A DNA stretch of 64,000 nucleotides, from positions 6,386,001 to 6,450,000 of the forward strand of contig CM066287.1 of the NCBI GenBank assembly GCA_033816765.1, given 5' to 3'. Shown here one piece after another: positions 9,910-23,499 of this stretch. The stretch's first letter is position 1, and each line of letters opens with the position of its first letter. The stretch comes from Nothopassalora personata (taxonomy: Eukaryota > Ascomycota > Dothideomycetes > Mycosphaerellales > Mycosphaerellaceae). The position numbers and the translations under genes are program-made. The notes under the pieces were generated by a model. It was given only the letters and a program-made list of their open reading frames with translations, did not search any database and was not told the DNA's origin.

Positions 9910-10144
9910 GGTCCATCCAGCCGCCAGAAAGTGATGGCTGAAAGTTCAACAGCGGAACCAGAACTCATGCCTTGCAGGACAATAGGCTTGGTCGGATCCT
10001 CGTCACAACGAACAGTCTCCACCCTCGATATACACATTCCCAAGCAAGCACTCACGCTTATAACCATAAACCCCTTCACCCTATCACAGCACCCCGTGGC
10101 AACATCCTATGCCTTCAAGTCATGCCGTCAAGAACAATGCTCTT
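9910..10144. other. 3' flank of DNA2, no gene
   Basis: About 235 bp between the insertion duplication and the DNA2 stop. It is C-rich on the + strand, with no supported ORF. Confidence 0.4.
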
Positions 10145-13100
10145 TCAAAACTCCTCCCCTGTCAAATCCTCAAATATCTCGACCGCAACCTGCTCCCTCA
10201 TCATCCTCATCTTCTTCGCTCCCGCGCCTCCCACAAGCCTGCCATCAATCTTTCTCACCCCACTCTTGCCCTGGCTACTCTTCTTAACATGACTCCGATT
10301 CGCAGCATTCTGGCTCGGCTCCAGAATCCTTTCCTGTTTGCCGGGACTCTGCTGACTTCCAACGTTCTTCGCTTGGCTCAGCTGCAACCTTCCCTTATCA
10401 GCCGGACTGACACCCTCCAGCATCAACTGCTGCGTGACCTGAGTGCTGAAGTTGAAGGCATGCATTTCATCAGCGCCCCTCGGGAGATGCAGAACCCAAC
10501 GCTCGCGTTCGACGAGGGCAAGGAATTTGTTCAACAAGTCGTTGTGCTTAAGAGTCTTCCCATGTCCTAGTACTACCATCTTACTCCTGGCCCGCGTGAG
10601 GGCTACGTTCACACGGCGCCAGTCTTTCAGGAGATCACCGACGATACCTTGTTCATTTGCTCTCACCATGCTTAGGATGATACACTCCTTATCTCGACCT
10701 TGGAAACGGTCGGCGCTGTCAATTTCGACGTCGGCTGAGATGCCGGCTTTCTTGAAGAGTTGGCGGATGAGGGCGAGTTGAGAGCGGTAAAGCGTAATGA
10801 CGCCGATTTCTGAAGCTGGAACTCCCATCGCCAGTAATGCGAGGATGAGTTGAGCGGCGAGCGTGGCTTCGAATTGGTTCGTGATGTTCTTGCCGCTGGT
10901 CAGAGTCTCCAGGGCGGTCTTGCCGAGTACGTCGGTGTTGGCGTATATGACTTTGCGATTCGGATCGGTGGCGTGGCGAAGCCAACACGTCGAGTCACTA
11001 ATGCAAATTGTCTGAATAGTGGACGAGCGGTGGTATCTGCCGAGAACATCTTGGTCGTGGGAGCATTGCAAAGTCCGTTTGGCGACGTCGTCGTTGCCGC
11101 AGCGCAATTGACCATGATAGATGAGCTCGTTTGGCAGCATCATTATCTCCTCACACATGCGATATTGTCTACCGAGCGCCGCCACGGCCTGGGGATGCTG
11201 CTCGCTGAGCTGCCGGAACAAGCTGATATCCAAACCACCTTCTAGAGCATTGCGACTTTGCACCAGCGGAGGAAGCTGAAAGTGATCGCCCACCAGCACG
11301 AACTTCCTCGCATGCAGAAGTGGTCCGAGGATGGTTGGCAGAGTAATCTGACTGGCCTCATCAACGATGCAGACATCAAAACTCCTCCTCTGGAACAGCG
11401 CGTGGTTGGTACCCATGCAAGTCGTAGCCACAATCTTTGTCTCCATATACGCAGCATCAATCTCATGGATGCTTGTGCGAGGGGTTGCAGCAAGCTGGCA
11501 GAATTCGTGGACTTGAGTATTGATCTTCGCGGGCACGCCCAGTCGAAGAATACTGCCAGCAGGTGCAATGTCGCGGAGCTTCAGGATGATGTTGTCGACG
11601 GCTGTGTGAGTGAAACTCGTCAGTAGGATGCTCTTGTCTTGTGCTAGCAGGGCGCGGATCAATTGTGCAATCGTCGTCGTCTTGCCGGTGCCCGGCATTC
11701 CTAGGATAAGCGCGTAGTCCTGTGCCGCCAATACCTTTGCAACAGCATCCTGCTGATCTTCGTTCATGTCGCTGAGCTGCGTTTGCTGCGCGATAGGTAC
11801 TGATGAGACTTCTTTGAAAGTTGGCTCGGGATTGAAGACAACTTGTTCTCGAAGTTTAGTATGAATCGGATGGCTGCTCATCAGGTTGACAAGATTGTTG
11901 CGGACCAACGCAAGTCCGTTCGAGAACTCGTCTTTGTCGAGACGGTAAAGCTGACGTTCTGGACCAGCAGCTGGTGGCGTCTCGTCTTCCTTGCCGACAG
12001 TCATAGTGCCTTTGAAGACCTGATTGTTGGTATTATGGAAGCCTTCCAACCTCTGTCTGCTATTGCCAAGTCTTCGGTCAACAGCAACGGTTATTTCGTG
12101 TCGACTGATCGCAACGATATAGCCATTAGCCAGAGCCCACTGGCCCTGTTCCGAGGAGACAACGATTGGCTCACCGAGATGAAGCTGGCTGCCTTCGGTG
12201 AAGCTCGCTCCTTGGGTCGCCCTGGCTCTGCTGAAGACATAAGCAAAACGATTGATTCTGCCACCGCTGCCTTCGATGCCATCAACAACCTGCTGTGTCA
12301 CGTTCGTTGCGGCGTTTGTCAGGTCGCGGGTCATGACAAGGTTGCCGAAGCAGCGACCATGAGCTTCGCGCTCGGTAGAAGGCATGGTCCAGATCTCTTT
12401 CTTGTACTTCGCCTGCTCAATCTCTTCGAAAGTAAGCAGTCGGTCCCACTTGCTGAACCATTGCTTGAGCAATTCTGCCTGGTCGCGATCGGTGGATGAG
12501 CCGAGCAGATGGCCAACAGCTTCATGCCAGGTCAGACTGTGGTTCTTCTTCTTGTCGTCCACCAAGCCAGCACTGTCTGCACTTCCCTTCTCGACAAGAG
12601 CATGATATGTGAAACAGCTTTGCTTAGCATAGCATCTTCCGCACTTGAATGGGTTCTTCAGCAAGGATGGCAGACCAGACTCCTCTATCTCCTGACTTGG
12701 CATTGCCTCGGCTTTCTCTTCGCTCATGTTGACGTCGCCGTACTCATCCGGACTGGAACTCAATGACTCGATGGTTGGCGCCGGCGCCTTCGTTGGATGT
12801 CTAGCGTGAAATATGAGAGCTGCTAATCGGTTCCGTTGCTGCACCATCTGTCGTACCTCCATCACTGGTGGCGCGATCCTGGACATGCTGGAGCTCTCGA
12901 GATAGTATAGGATCCCCGCTTCGACAGCGACGTCGTATCGGTCAGATAGTAACAGAGTGTACAGTGCCGTTTGTGCTCGATGAGCCGGGCTTTGCGTCGT
13001 TCGGCCAGTCTTGACCTCGAAGGGCACAATCAGGTTCTTGGTGTCCATGCCATCATGCAGCGTGGTCTGAACAGTGGCGTCGACGTTTCCCTTCAGTCCG

Positions 13101-15625
13101 AATTGTGGACTCCAGATGTGCTCCTCAATCGCGATGAGCTTGCTGACAGTCATTTGGACTTTCTCGCCGTTGCGATCATCAACGAGAGTGTCGCTGCCAG
13201 GCTGCGCCGCAACAAAAACCTTCGCCCATGCACCAAGCTCGCCCATCTTAGCTGTCACTTCTTCAACAGCCGTGACAGTGTCACACATGCCCAGCTCCCA
13301 GAGACCTTCGACGTGGGCTTGTATCGTGCGTTCCACAAGTTGACAGAGGAACTGCGGGTCCCATAGATTGTTGCTAAGAGCTTGTTGGAAGATCTCGTGG
13401 AGGATGCTACCATAGACCATGGCTTTACTCGTCTCGCCAGTCGCTTTGATGCGGTCCTGCAACACAGCTTTGCGAGTACAATCAAATGAGTCAGCCACAG
13501 TTGTAGCGGAAAGCATGTGGTCTGGATGGACAATAATGAGCGGGCTATCCTCTGCGTCCGAGACTGTGACCTGGCTTGGCGGCGACGCGACTGCGTCCAT
13601 GGCAACCTGCGTCCGGCGAAGGTAAGTGAGATGAACGATGTCGTTCTTGCCGACAGGTGTCGTGGTCCATGATCCATGGAGAGCAATAGCTGTTGACCTG
13701 GATGTTCTCTCGTGCTCGGCGAAAAGGACCTTCTCATCACAGACGCGGCCTATTTCGTTGGTATACTCTCCACTGATCACTTGTTTCACAACATATCGGT
13801 GTAGTCTCGAAGTAGAACCGACAGTCTGGCTATCCGCAGGACGGCTTTGAGTCGTCCTGGACTTGCGCGGAATCTGCCCCCTTCGAGGCGAGCGCTTACG
13901 TGGTGATTTCTGCATAACATAAGCTATATACTTAACATGAAGGAAGATTCATCGAGGACGACTAACCCTTAGTGTCTGCGTAGCAGACAACTCTGCCTGT
14001 GCAAACGAATCGTCGTCAACATCGTCTCCAAACTCGTCATCATCGTCTAGTACGATCGCTTCCCAATGCCCTTGAGGCGCTGTTGGGAGCTGATCCGTCG
14101 GCGCAGGTTGGGCAGCTGGTGGCTGCGGGTGAGGCGGGATGTCGTGTAGTGATCGTTGTTCAAGCGGCTTCTGAGACAATAGCTCATCCAGGTCGTCTGC
14201 AGTCAGGTCGAAGGCATCCTCTCCAAACTCGTCCACTGGCGGGGGCTGCGCGACGACTTGCGGCACTTTTGGCTGACTTGGAGGGCGCGTGATCGATGGC
14301 CTCTTGTAGGCTGGAAGAGGCGCACGACTGCCCAAATGTAACGCACTAGGTGCACTTGGATTGAGCGGATCTCCAACAGACCTCGCATATTGAGATCGTA
14401 CGCCACCAGATTGTGTCGGTCTGATATTCTGTCGCGAGGTCGGCCTCGCTGAAGGTAGCTTCTGTGAGGGCGGCTTCCCCAGCATTCGCGGGAGAGGGTC
14501 CGCAGCTTTGGCAGGACTTCTCATGTTCGGCTGCCGTGTCTGAAGCGGACTGGTGGTGTTTGGAGACGGGAAGTTCTCAGCACCCATCCCAGGCAAAGGA
14601 CTCGAGCTTGATGGTGCGTCGACTGTCTTCGCGAAAGCGTCGCTCTTCTCTTGCTCCAGCCGTTGGGTTGCGAGTGACTCTTGTATCTTCTGCACCATTG
14701 TCGCGACCTTGCTCTTTCCATTTGCTTCGGCGGCAGTCTGATCTTGCCAGACACTGATGCTTTGTCTCCCGGTGGCACACCGTCTCTTGTTCGTCGTACT
14801 CGGCCAGTCGTTACCAGTACTTGCCCACCTTCGCAATGGCCCATTCTTCACTGGTGTCTCCATTGGCCGGGGCGAACCTTGGAAGATGAGATTGCTGATC
14901 TCTGGCAACTTCATGCTCTCCCCTGTCGCTTTCCCACTCGCATAGCGCTGCCATAGATCTGCTGCCGGGTCTGCCGCGGGCGTCTTCTTCGCCGTCGAAG
15001 GCGCGCCATTCTCATTAAAGAAGGCTGAAGTTCTGTCTGGCTGGGAAGAGGAATGCGGCCCAGGTGATGAAGAGCTCTTCGCCCGCTTCCGCTTCCGCCT
15101 GTTGGGTGTGAGGAGTTCAGACGAGCTGTTCGGTATCCAGCCTATCTGCTCTTCGGGAGATCGTGGTATCGGGGCAGGCTTACTCGTCTCATCGCAGTCG
15201 CCGATCAGATCTTCGATCGACAATCGTGCTCCCGGTGTGCACGGAAACGTATTCGGATGCGGTACTTGCGGAGTTCTGTTGATGCTAATGCTCGACGTGG
15301 CTGCGTCGCTTGCTCTCGCTGCATCGCCACGCCCTTGTGCCATCTGGTTCCCTTCTGGCCTCAATTCCTTGTCCGCCGTCTCGTGGGGCACGAATTGGAA
15401 GGCCTTCAGCTTCGTCTTGGCCTGTGAGGTGGCAGGAATGGGAGGCGGCGGAGGTGGAGCGGTCGGTGGTGCTTCATACGTGTTGTTGGTGGTGTACGGT
15501 CTTCTCGTCCAATGACGCGGTCGTGGCTAGTAGGTCCCGTATCAGACAGTGCTGTGTTTCGCATGTGAATGAAGCACTACCTTTCTCTGCTCTTGGTCGA
15601 AGAAGCTCTTAGTGCGCGTCGCCAT
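10145..15625 (-). CDS. DNA2: DNA replication ATP-dependent helicase/nuclease Dna2
   Basis: Nuclease-helicase that processes Okazaki-fragment flaps and resects double-strand breaks in the nucleus. There are three exons: 15,625-15,581 (MATRTKSFFDQEQRK), 15,526-13,967 and 13,909-10,145. The introns 15,527-15,580 (GTAGTG..TAG) and 13,910-13,966 (GTTAGT..CAG) keep frame, giving about 1,789 aa. The long, low-complexity N-terminus carries TKLKAFQF and TPGARLSIEDLIGD, both typical of fungal Dna2. A RecB-type nuclease follows (GNVDAT near residue 809, FEVKTGR near 832), with Fe-S Cys at FDC (~679) and CGRCYAKQSC (~958-967). The SF1B helicase has GMPGTGKTT (~1272), DEAS (~1385), GDHFQLPPL, LGRQYRM, DRFQGRDKECI and NVALTRARSK. 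All motifs are intact. The start lies only 190 bp from the giant transposon's target site. Confidence 0.93.
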
Positions 15626-15814
15626 GCCCACCCATCGCAGGTACTAATATTCGCGCTCCGGAGCGAGGCATTTCACATGCAACTTGTGGATGCTTATTGT
15701 TTGTACGACATCTCTCCAAGACGACGCGAAGTGGCGCGTCCAAAGTGGTGGGACGGATCGGCACGAATGGAGCCGAGGATCCCGTCTTCACCTGACCCAA
15801 GCCTCCAGTCGCCA
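15626..15814. promoter_or_regulatory. DNA2 promoter, truncated by transposon insertion
   Basis: 189 bp between the DNA2 start and the left 8 bp duplication. Any DNA2 control element further upstream is now displaced by 40 kb. No clear core motif (MluI-type box, TATA) is seen. Confidence 0.4.
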
Positions 15815-15822
15815 TCGGCAGC
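15815..15822. repeat. 8 bp target-site duplication, left copy
   Basis: TCGGCAGC, repeated exactly at 55,615-55,622 in direct orientation, immediately outside the two inverted termini. Confidence 0.8.
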
Positions 15823-15962
15823 TTACCTCAGCAAGCTCAGACGCTTCTCCTCGGCTCGGCACCCTTTAGCTCCGTTTAGCACGGTTTAGCACCGTTCAGC
15901 CAATCGGGTGATTCCGCCCCAGCGAGCCTTGGCGAAGCGTCTAAGATCGAATGGGGCGTGTT
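15823..15962 (+). repeat. Left terminal inverted repeat with internal hairpin and 10 bp array
   Basis: From outside in: TTACCTCAGCAAGC; an outer hairpin arm CTCAGACGCTTC (15,836-15,847); then an array of 10 bp units (TTTAGCTCCG, TTTAGCACGG, TTTAGCACCG, TTCAGCCAAT; 15,866-15,905); an inner inverted arm GAAGCGTCTAAG (15,934-15,945); then AATGGGGCGTGTTTTAG. This stretch still contains CA and TG, so it escaped RIP. Confidence 0.7.
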
Positions 15963-16667
15963 TTAGTATACCTTATTTTAATATAGCCTTACTACTAGAT
16001 TTCACGACGCGATAGTAACTTACTACTACCTCCGAACGAGCTCCTACAGATTTAAATAAGAGCGCCGATAGTAGAGATTACGAGGGCATTAACATCGAGA
16101 TTATATAGTAGCGCGTTATATACGAAGTACATCCTCGAATGTAAAATCTAACATCGCCTACCTCGATCGAATATCGTCCACCGGCCGAGTAGAGTACGCT
16201 ACACCTCTATAACTACTTTTATTCGATGCGCGAGGGTAAATAAGCAAGATTTACCTATAGTAAAAGCCCTATACTATAGCGAGTTAGCGCGTTAAGACCC
16301 GAAATAAGTCGAATATATACCTATTAAGTCCATTGTATAGCGCGTAATTGCCTATCGTGTCGTATACTATACCTATACCCTCTTAGGTGATTGTATGCAT
16401 CGCAGTCGCACTAGTATAGCTATGTCGTCGTAGAGCGTAGTATACGCCGTGTTTTCGACACTCTATTTACTACTATCTATACGGGTCTTAACGGGTTAGT
16501 ACCCTTTTATACCGTTTAGCTAATAAGAGCGTAGCGCTAGGTGCTATATAACGCGTTATTTATAGTAGGCGGTATATAAAGTAGTCTCTACCGGCTAGTA
16601 TCGCTAGGTATCTATCTTCGTAGCTCGAAGGCCGTCTACGCTCTCTCCGCGACGATTGCATACGATT
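15963..16667. other. RIPed 5' non-coding region of the giant element
   Basis: No ORF. It contains one copy of the internal core ACCGTTTAGCTAATAAGAGC near 16,514. Confidence 0.45.
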
Positions 16668-16671
16668 GTAT

Positions 16672-16712
16672 ATGCTTTAGCACGCTTTAGCACGCTTTAG
16701 TACGCTTCGAAC
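16672..16712 (+). promoter_or_regulatory. 10 bp motif array directly upstream of the helicase start
   Basis: Three consecutive 10 bp units, CTTTAGCACG, CTTTAGCACG and CTTTAGTACG, are followed by CTTCGAAC and the ATG. The same motif builds the terminal repeats and recurs upstream of the DUF6589-like ORF, suggesting binding sites for an element-encoded protein. Confidence 0.55.
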
Positions 16713-19700
16713 ATGCCTCTAGTAGCAAATAGGTTATCTAGAAAAGCCGATAGGAGAGGTAAGCGGGCGAAGGCGAAACGCCTAAAGCCGTACACGCTAG
16801 ATACGACGACATCCTTAGCCTCTCGTCTCTATACTGTTCGATACCGATATCCCCAAGAGCGTCTAAAGGAGGCTATAGATAAGGCTCGAGCCGAGTGCTA
16901 CGTTAATATCTAGTAGCGTGTTATCTATAATTGTCTATATAACTTATATAGATTCGAACTACATTATTAGTAGGTCCGTGTATTACGGCGTCTAATCTTT
17001 AGTAGCGGAGACACTCTATTAATCGCGCGGACTAGGTTTAGTAAGAGTATAATCTTCTATATATATAGTGTTCTTATAGACCGCATTACTATCTAGATTA
17101 TGCCGTTAGTTAAGCTTAGAGATAAGTAGTTACGTAATATTTGCTAGCTTAGCTATAGTACGCGACCTATCTTAATAGTAGAGGGTACTAAGTCGGAGGA
17201 TCAAATAATACTATAGAAGATAGCCTTAGGTTAATATACGTACGTGTTACTTAGGCCTAAGTAAGCCTCGACCGCATCTTTTCGGAAGTTATTAAAGGAC
17301 TCGATATTTACCTCTCGTATCGGACTCGTTATAATCGATAAATGCTATACTGTCCGATAGTAGAAGGACTTTAGACCGGCTTTCGTAATACTCGGCTAAC
17401 TACGAGATTAGCTACCGCGAGAAGTTTACTAGTTTACCTATTCTACTACACTCGATAAGGCTACTAAGGAGGATGTTCTCCGGAACGCTAGATTTCGGTA
17501 TCTTAGTCTATTACTATACTAGACTAAGGTAATCCGAACGTCTATTAACTGTATTAACATATCTATCTACCTACGATAGATTCCGAAGGGTAAACTTAAC
17601 TAGTAGTATTAGCTTAGGTTCTTATTAGAGTATACTATAACGGACGGTAAGGCGACACCTAATCGAATCCGTAAGGCTATTATCTTTATTAATAGAATTG
17701 GTACTATCGCGGCTACTACGGCGTTCATCGCTAATGTCTTAGTTAGGTTAACCGCTAATACCTAGCCGTAAGACCGATTTTATCGTAAGCGCGTGTCGGT
17801 TAGTTACTACGTCGCTAATGTCGTGTAGACTTTTACGTTAGTTACGGCTAAATGGGATAAGAACTTCCGGTATAACGAGTTTAAGAAAGAGAACTCTCGA
17901 ATTAGGGTAATCTTCGCTACTACTTCCCTAGGTATAGGTGTTAATATTCTAGATGTCGAGGTCGTAGTATATTAGAAGTTCCCGCTCGGTATAGATGTTA
18001 GCAATGTCTAGTAGAGGCTCGGTCGTAGTAGTCGCGGTAAGGGCCGGACGAGCATTAGTATAATATATCTACCGTACTAGGCCTTTAATTATAACGGCAT
18101 TAATCCTACTAGCGTAATAGATAGTAATAATCCTAATACGAAGAAGGCCGTATAGAAGAAGGTACGTAAGACCGTATAGAAGAATTAACTGCCTTCGTAT
18201 CGTAAGGTAGCTAAGGCTCGTACGAATGTAGCCGCCGTTATATAACTAAGCTAGTGCGAGTTTAGCGAGGAGTCCGAGGCTAGTACTAAGTCTAAAGCCG
18301 AAGTATTTAATCCGGATAATAGGCTAAAGTAGACAGCGGACGAGAGGTATAACCGTAGGCTACTACCTTTAGTATAGCGAGACATTATTAATAGCCGTTA
18401 TTATCGCTCTAGTTTCCTCCACTTCCTTAGTAAAGGGCGTATGCCGCCTAGCGAGGAAAGGCTTATTATGTTACCGCCGGACTTATATTATAATACGTGT
18501 ACGCTAGACGCGTTCCTATTGTCGACTTTTCGATTACTACCTATACTAGCTATACCTATAGCTCTACGGAAAGGTTCTCGCCCTACGATCGCATTATCGG
18601 CACTAGACGAATGGGCTTACGAGTACGCTACTAAGCTACGTCCTAATGCTATGTTCCCTATACCGCTAGATGCATTTATAGCGGATAGGATCCGCTAGGA
18701 TGTCGTTACACTATATAACGATAAGTTATATAAGTCTCTAAATACCTCGAGTAGCTAGGATTGCCTAATAGTCGATATGTTATACGAGAAGCTACTTCGT
18801 ATTACCGAGTAGAAGTACTAGGGTACATATTAATCGACATTACTAACCTAGCTTAAGTAGGTGTTCTCTATCGTCTAGTCCGTACTTATAGACCGTTTAG
18901 CGGCGCGGAAGGCTAGTTGCAATACTAGTAAGACTATATATACCGACGACGAAGACATACTATATTAGGATAATAAGGATGCTACTTAGTTATTAAGGCG
19001 TACGGAAGAGGATAGGGATAATAACCTCGTACTAGTTGCGGCTCGTAATATCCTACGGTTACGGTAAGAGCGAGAAGGTAACAATCGGTAAGTCTATAGT
19101 CTAAGTAGAGGTACGTACACGCCGTTCGTGTCGACTAGTCCTATAGCATTGCCTTCTACTATTATAACTAGTGCTACATTAACACTATGTCTAATAAATC
19201 GATTGCCTATCCGTCCGTAGTACTTACCGATTATGCCTAAGTCGAACATGCTACCGCTAGTACGAGTTTCGATACTACTAGCATTATAGACATTACTTAT
19301 AAGTGCGACTAACTATACCCTCTCTACTAAGAAGACTAGTTAAGAAGTAGATGCATTTCTTACTAATCGTAGCTCTCCTATTACTACGCCGAAGATTACT
19401 ACGTTTAGTACTAGCGATGTACCGGATCTATTTACACCGGACGAGACTAAACTCTAAGTATTGTAAGCGGCTACCGACATGTTGCCCGAGGCGAGTAGAT
19501 TAATATCTCCTACTATTATAGTATTAGACTCCTAACCTATCGTACCGGATTCGTAGGTCTTAGTACTAGACTCCTAGGATATAGTACCGGAGTCGTAGAA
19601 TATGTTACTAGAATTATAATTATAGGGCGCGACGATTAATAATATATAGCTACTTAGTATACCGAACTCCTCGCCCGTATCTACTACCGCTATTACGATA

Positions 19701-20006
19701 CTAAGTCGGCGGTCGTCTAGTGTACCGAAGCGTAAGGTCGATATAGCTCGTACGCCTAGGAAGAAAACACTAAGTCGAAAGAAAGGAAAGCGCCGAAAGC
19801 CGCTTATAGAGCGTAATGCGAATGCCGGAGTAGTTATTAAAGAGGATAAACTAGAGGATAAACTAGAGGATACACTAGATAATGTATAGATATTATAGGT
19901 AGTAGTATCTAGATCCGGTCGGAAGCGAACACTATCGTAGAAGGCGTAGAGGAGTAACTAGTATACTAATGCACTATCCGGTATTAATAGCTAAGACGAA
20001 TAGTAA
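16713..20006 (+). pseudogene. RecQ-like helicase of the giant element, RIP-inactivated
   Basis: One frame of 1,098 codons from ATG at 16,713 to TAG TAA at 20,001-20,006, with no frame change. The stops that I read are TAG or TAA, as expected from CAG, CAA or TGG. Order: basic N-terminus (MPLVANRLSRKADRRGKRAK); Walker A region ARTRFSKSIIF (expected ARTGFGKS, both Gly lost by TpG to TpA); DECH box now IIDKCYTVRQQKDFRPAF; motif IV-like IIFINRIG; motif V VIFATTSLGIGVNILDVEVVV; motif VI QQRLGRSSRGKGR. The C-terminal 600 residues hold a Cys/Leu-rich block, a Ser/Pro/Thr-rich region and a basic RKKGKRRKP tail. Motifs V and VI match RecQ/telomere-linked helicase families. It reads inward from the left terminus. 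Confidence 0.8.
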
Positions 20007-20059
20007 TGTTGTATACGTTTTATATACTATAGTTATATCGGGTCTACTCGGCGCTAGCT

Positions 20060-20460
20060 TATATACCCTATTTATACCGTTTAGAACCCTTTATAATATA
20101 GATTAGTACGGTTTAGCTAATAAGAGCGGTCGGGTGAATCCGCTCGGCCCGATATCTATAACGACATCCTCTCTCCTATAAGATATTACATCGTCGCGTA
20201 GCCTTACGATATTAAGGGTAACCTTATTACTATAACGCTACCTCTCTCGCTTATACTCGCTTATTCGCTTTAGCTTCGTTTAACACGGTTTAGCTAATAA
20301 TATCGCTCGGTATATACCGCTCGGCCCGCTGTCTTCGACAATATGTCCTCTTCCCCGTGCGATATTACATTGTCGCGTAGCCTCGTCGCTCGCTTATGTT
20401 CGCTTATAGTCGCTTTAGCATCGGCCGCTACGGTTTAGCTAATGATATCGCGTTACTAAA
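20060..20460 (+). repeat. Internal copies of the terminal core motif, ~190 bp direct repeats
   Basis: Three units each contain ACGGTTTAGCTAAT (near 20,094, 20,287 and 20,428). Two share a downstream block with CTCGGCCCG and ATATTACAT[C/T]GTCGCGTAGCC. 10 bp phased CGCTTTAGCT / TCGTTTAACA / CGGTTTAGCT units are visible near 20,268-20,300. CCGTTTAGAACCCTTTATA near 20,067 mirrors the right-side TATAAAGCGTTCTAAACCG. Confidence 0.6.
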
Positions 20461-20829
20461 GGCGCTAATAACTATCGATTAGGTAGGTAGTATTATCGGG
20501 CTAGTATTATCGAAGCGTCCTTACATAAGGTGAAGTATCGATAATAGTATATACTATACTATTATTAACTACATCTCGGACGCTCCCTAACGATAATAGA
20601 CGGCTATAACTAGATCCTACCTAAGCTACCTTCGAAAGATACCCTACCGGACGAGAAAGTAGTGCGGAATATAGTAGATAATAATATACCATTTTTATCG
20701 TTTAAGAATAGTATACCGACTAAGACGACTAGCTTTATTACTATAAGTATAGGCCTAAGCCCTACTAAGTACGGTAGTTACGCGACTCGTGTCGGAGTAA
20801 AGTAGTAGTATGTTAGTTAAAGTCGTTAA

Positions 20830-20995
20830 TAGGGTAGTAGCATTCTCTTAAACTTCTTATAGGTAGGCCGGTATATTAGGTAAACTCGTTGTCGGGGTAG
20901 TAGCATCTTCTCGAAGGTCTTTACGGACGTAGCTATATATTAGTAAAGTTGTCGTCGGGGTAGTAGCTTTGTCTTAAAGTAATTACGGATGTAGT
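20830..20995 (+). repeat. Three ~60 bp tandem repeats
   Basis: Units contain AGGGTAGTAGCATTCTCTTA, CGGGGTAGTAGCATCTTCTC and CGGGGTAGTAGCTTTGTCTT. Non-coding, inside the giant element. Confidence 0.5.
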
Positions 20996-20999
20996 AGCC

Positions 21000-21960
21000 T
21001 AGGTCCTTAAATGAACGGTATATGTTAAGCTTAGTATTATAGGCATAGATATTATCGATAGTATTCTAAACTGCCTTTAACTCCTACACCTTACGGATAA
21101 GCCTATGCTTCTTAACGCCTAGTAGGTATTAAGGCCGATCTTAATAGCCTAACCTAATACATCGTTAGGGCGGACGGTTACCTAGCTAGCTATACTTAGG
21201 TCGAAGTTTCTAGTGTCTATAATCGGCTCGGCGGTAGATAGGTTACGTATCTAGGAAGATGCGATACCCGCCCGGGAAGAAGGATTGCTAGAAGAGGAAA
21301 AGTGCGGACTTTACGCTCTATGTAACGGGATAGCTAGTCGGTCGAATAGGACGTATACGAGGAGCCTAAGGCTATAGTAGGGAAGCCTACTTACGGTATA
21401 GGAAGCTCGCATAGGTAGCGGGTAGCTACTATTGTGCCTTACTCCTTAATGAATAATATTATAAGGATTCATTATCCTTTAATACGATTTAGTACCGTTT
21501 AGCTAATAAGAACGCGCGCTAAGTCTATAATAGCGCGGATCGTATTGTTACTTTATATACGTATATAAAGTTTAGCGCGAAATCTAGGGTCTAGTTACAC
21601 GCTTTATATCGATTTAGTACCGTTTAGCTAATAAGAGCGCGCGCGCTCTTATAATACATCTCTATACTATTATAAGAGAGACGCCTTTACTCTACGGTAC
21701 CTAACTAGAGCGTAGGACTCCCGAAAGAAGGCTCTACATTACTCGCGCTTTCCTATCGATAATAGTATGCTTCCCGCTATTATAAGGTCGAGGCATATCT
21801 TTACGCTTCTTTCTTCTTTTACTTCCTCTTTTCTTTTACTTAACTTATATCCTTTTACTTAACTTATATTACTTCTAACCCGTAAGCGATCTACGACTCC
21901 GCCTCCTTTAACGCCTTAACCCTAACCCGTAAGCTATATAAGTCGATTGTTAACTATACC
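21000..21960. other. RIPed non-coding spacer with two more core-motif copies
   Basis: GATTTAGTACCGTTTAGCTAATAAGA occurs near 21,485 and again near 21,607, giving two ~120 bp direct repeats followed by GCGCGC tracts. No ORF is convincing before the polyQ gene. Confidence 0.5.
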
Positions 21961-21966
21961 GCTAAG

Positions 21967-23020
<1,054 letters not shown>

Positions 23021-23086
23021 TTTTTTTTGTTTTCTATAAGGCTTTATCGTTAGGGTGTAGTCGGGTGTCTCCTACTAGTCGGGTGT

Positions 23087-23248
23087 TATAAGGGGCGGGC
23101 CTCTATTTCTTAGTATAGGCTACGCCTATACGTTCGGATTACTTTCCGACACCTTTTCTTCGGATAGCGTATAACTTCCCCTTTCTTCTATATTGAACTT
23201 ATTATAAACTTTATAGAACTTTAGTATATACGTCGTTCATCCGTAACA
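23087..23248 (+). repeat. Gypsy-A 5' LTR
   Basis: 162 bp, aligned with 51,770-51,931; differences are mainly RIP-type transitions. Confidence 0.85.
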
Positions 23249-23499
23249 TTAAGTTCGATCTATTCGAATTAGCTAGGCACCTACTATTAAAGAGACGGGA
23301 TACGTAATAACGTCGCCGGGTAGCGAGAACCCCGGGACTAGTGCCCCGAATAAAAACTTCTAACTTATACTTTAGTAACTATACTAGCGATAGGAAGAGA
23401 TGTAAGCCGAGTTAATTACAACGCGCGCCGCTTTAAAAGAATCGGAAGACGCTCGACGTTAGTTAATACCTACATTCTCGCTACTAGTTTATAATAAGA

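Noticed and set aside
9874..10570. + strand ORFs over the DNA2 3' end
   Set aside because: Shadows of the DNA2 C-terminus and adjacent C-rich spacer.
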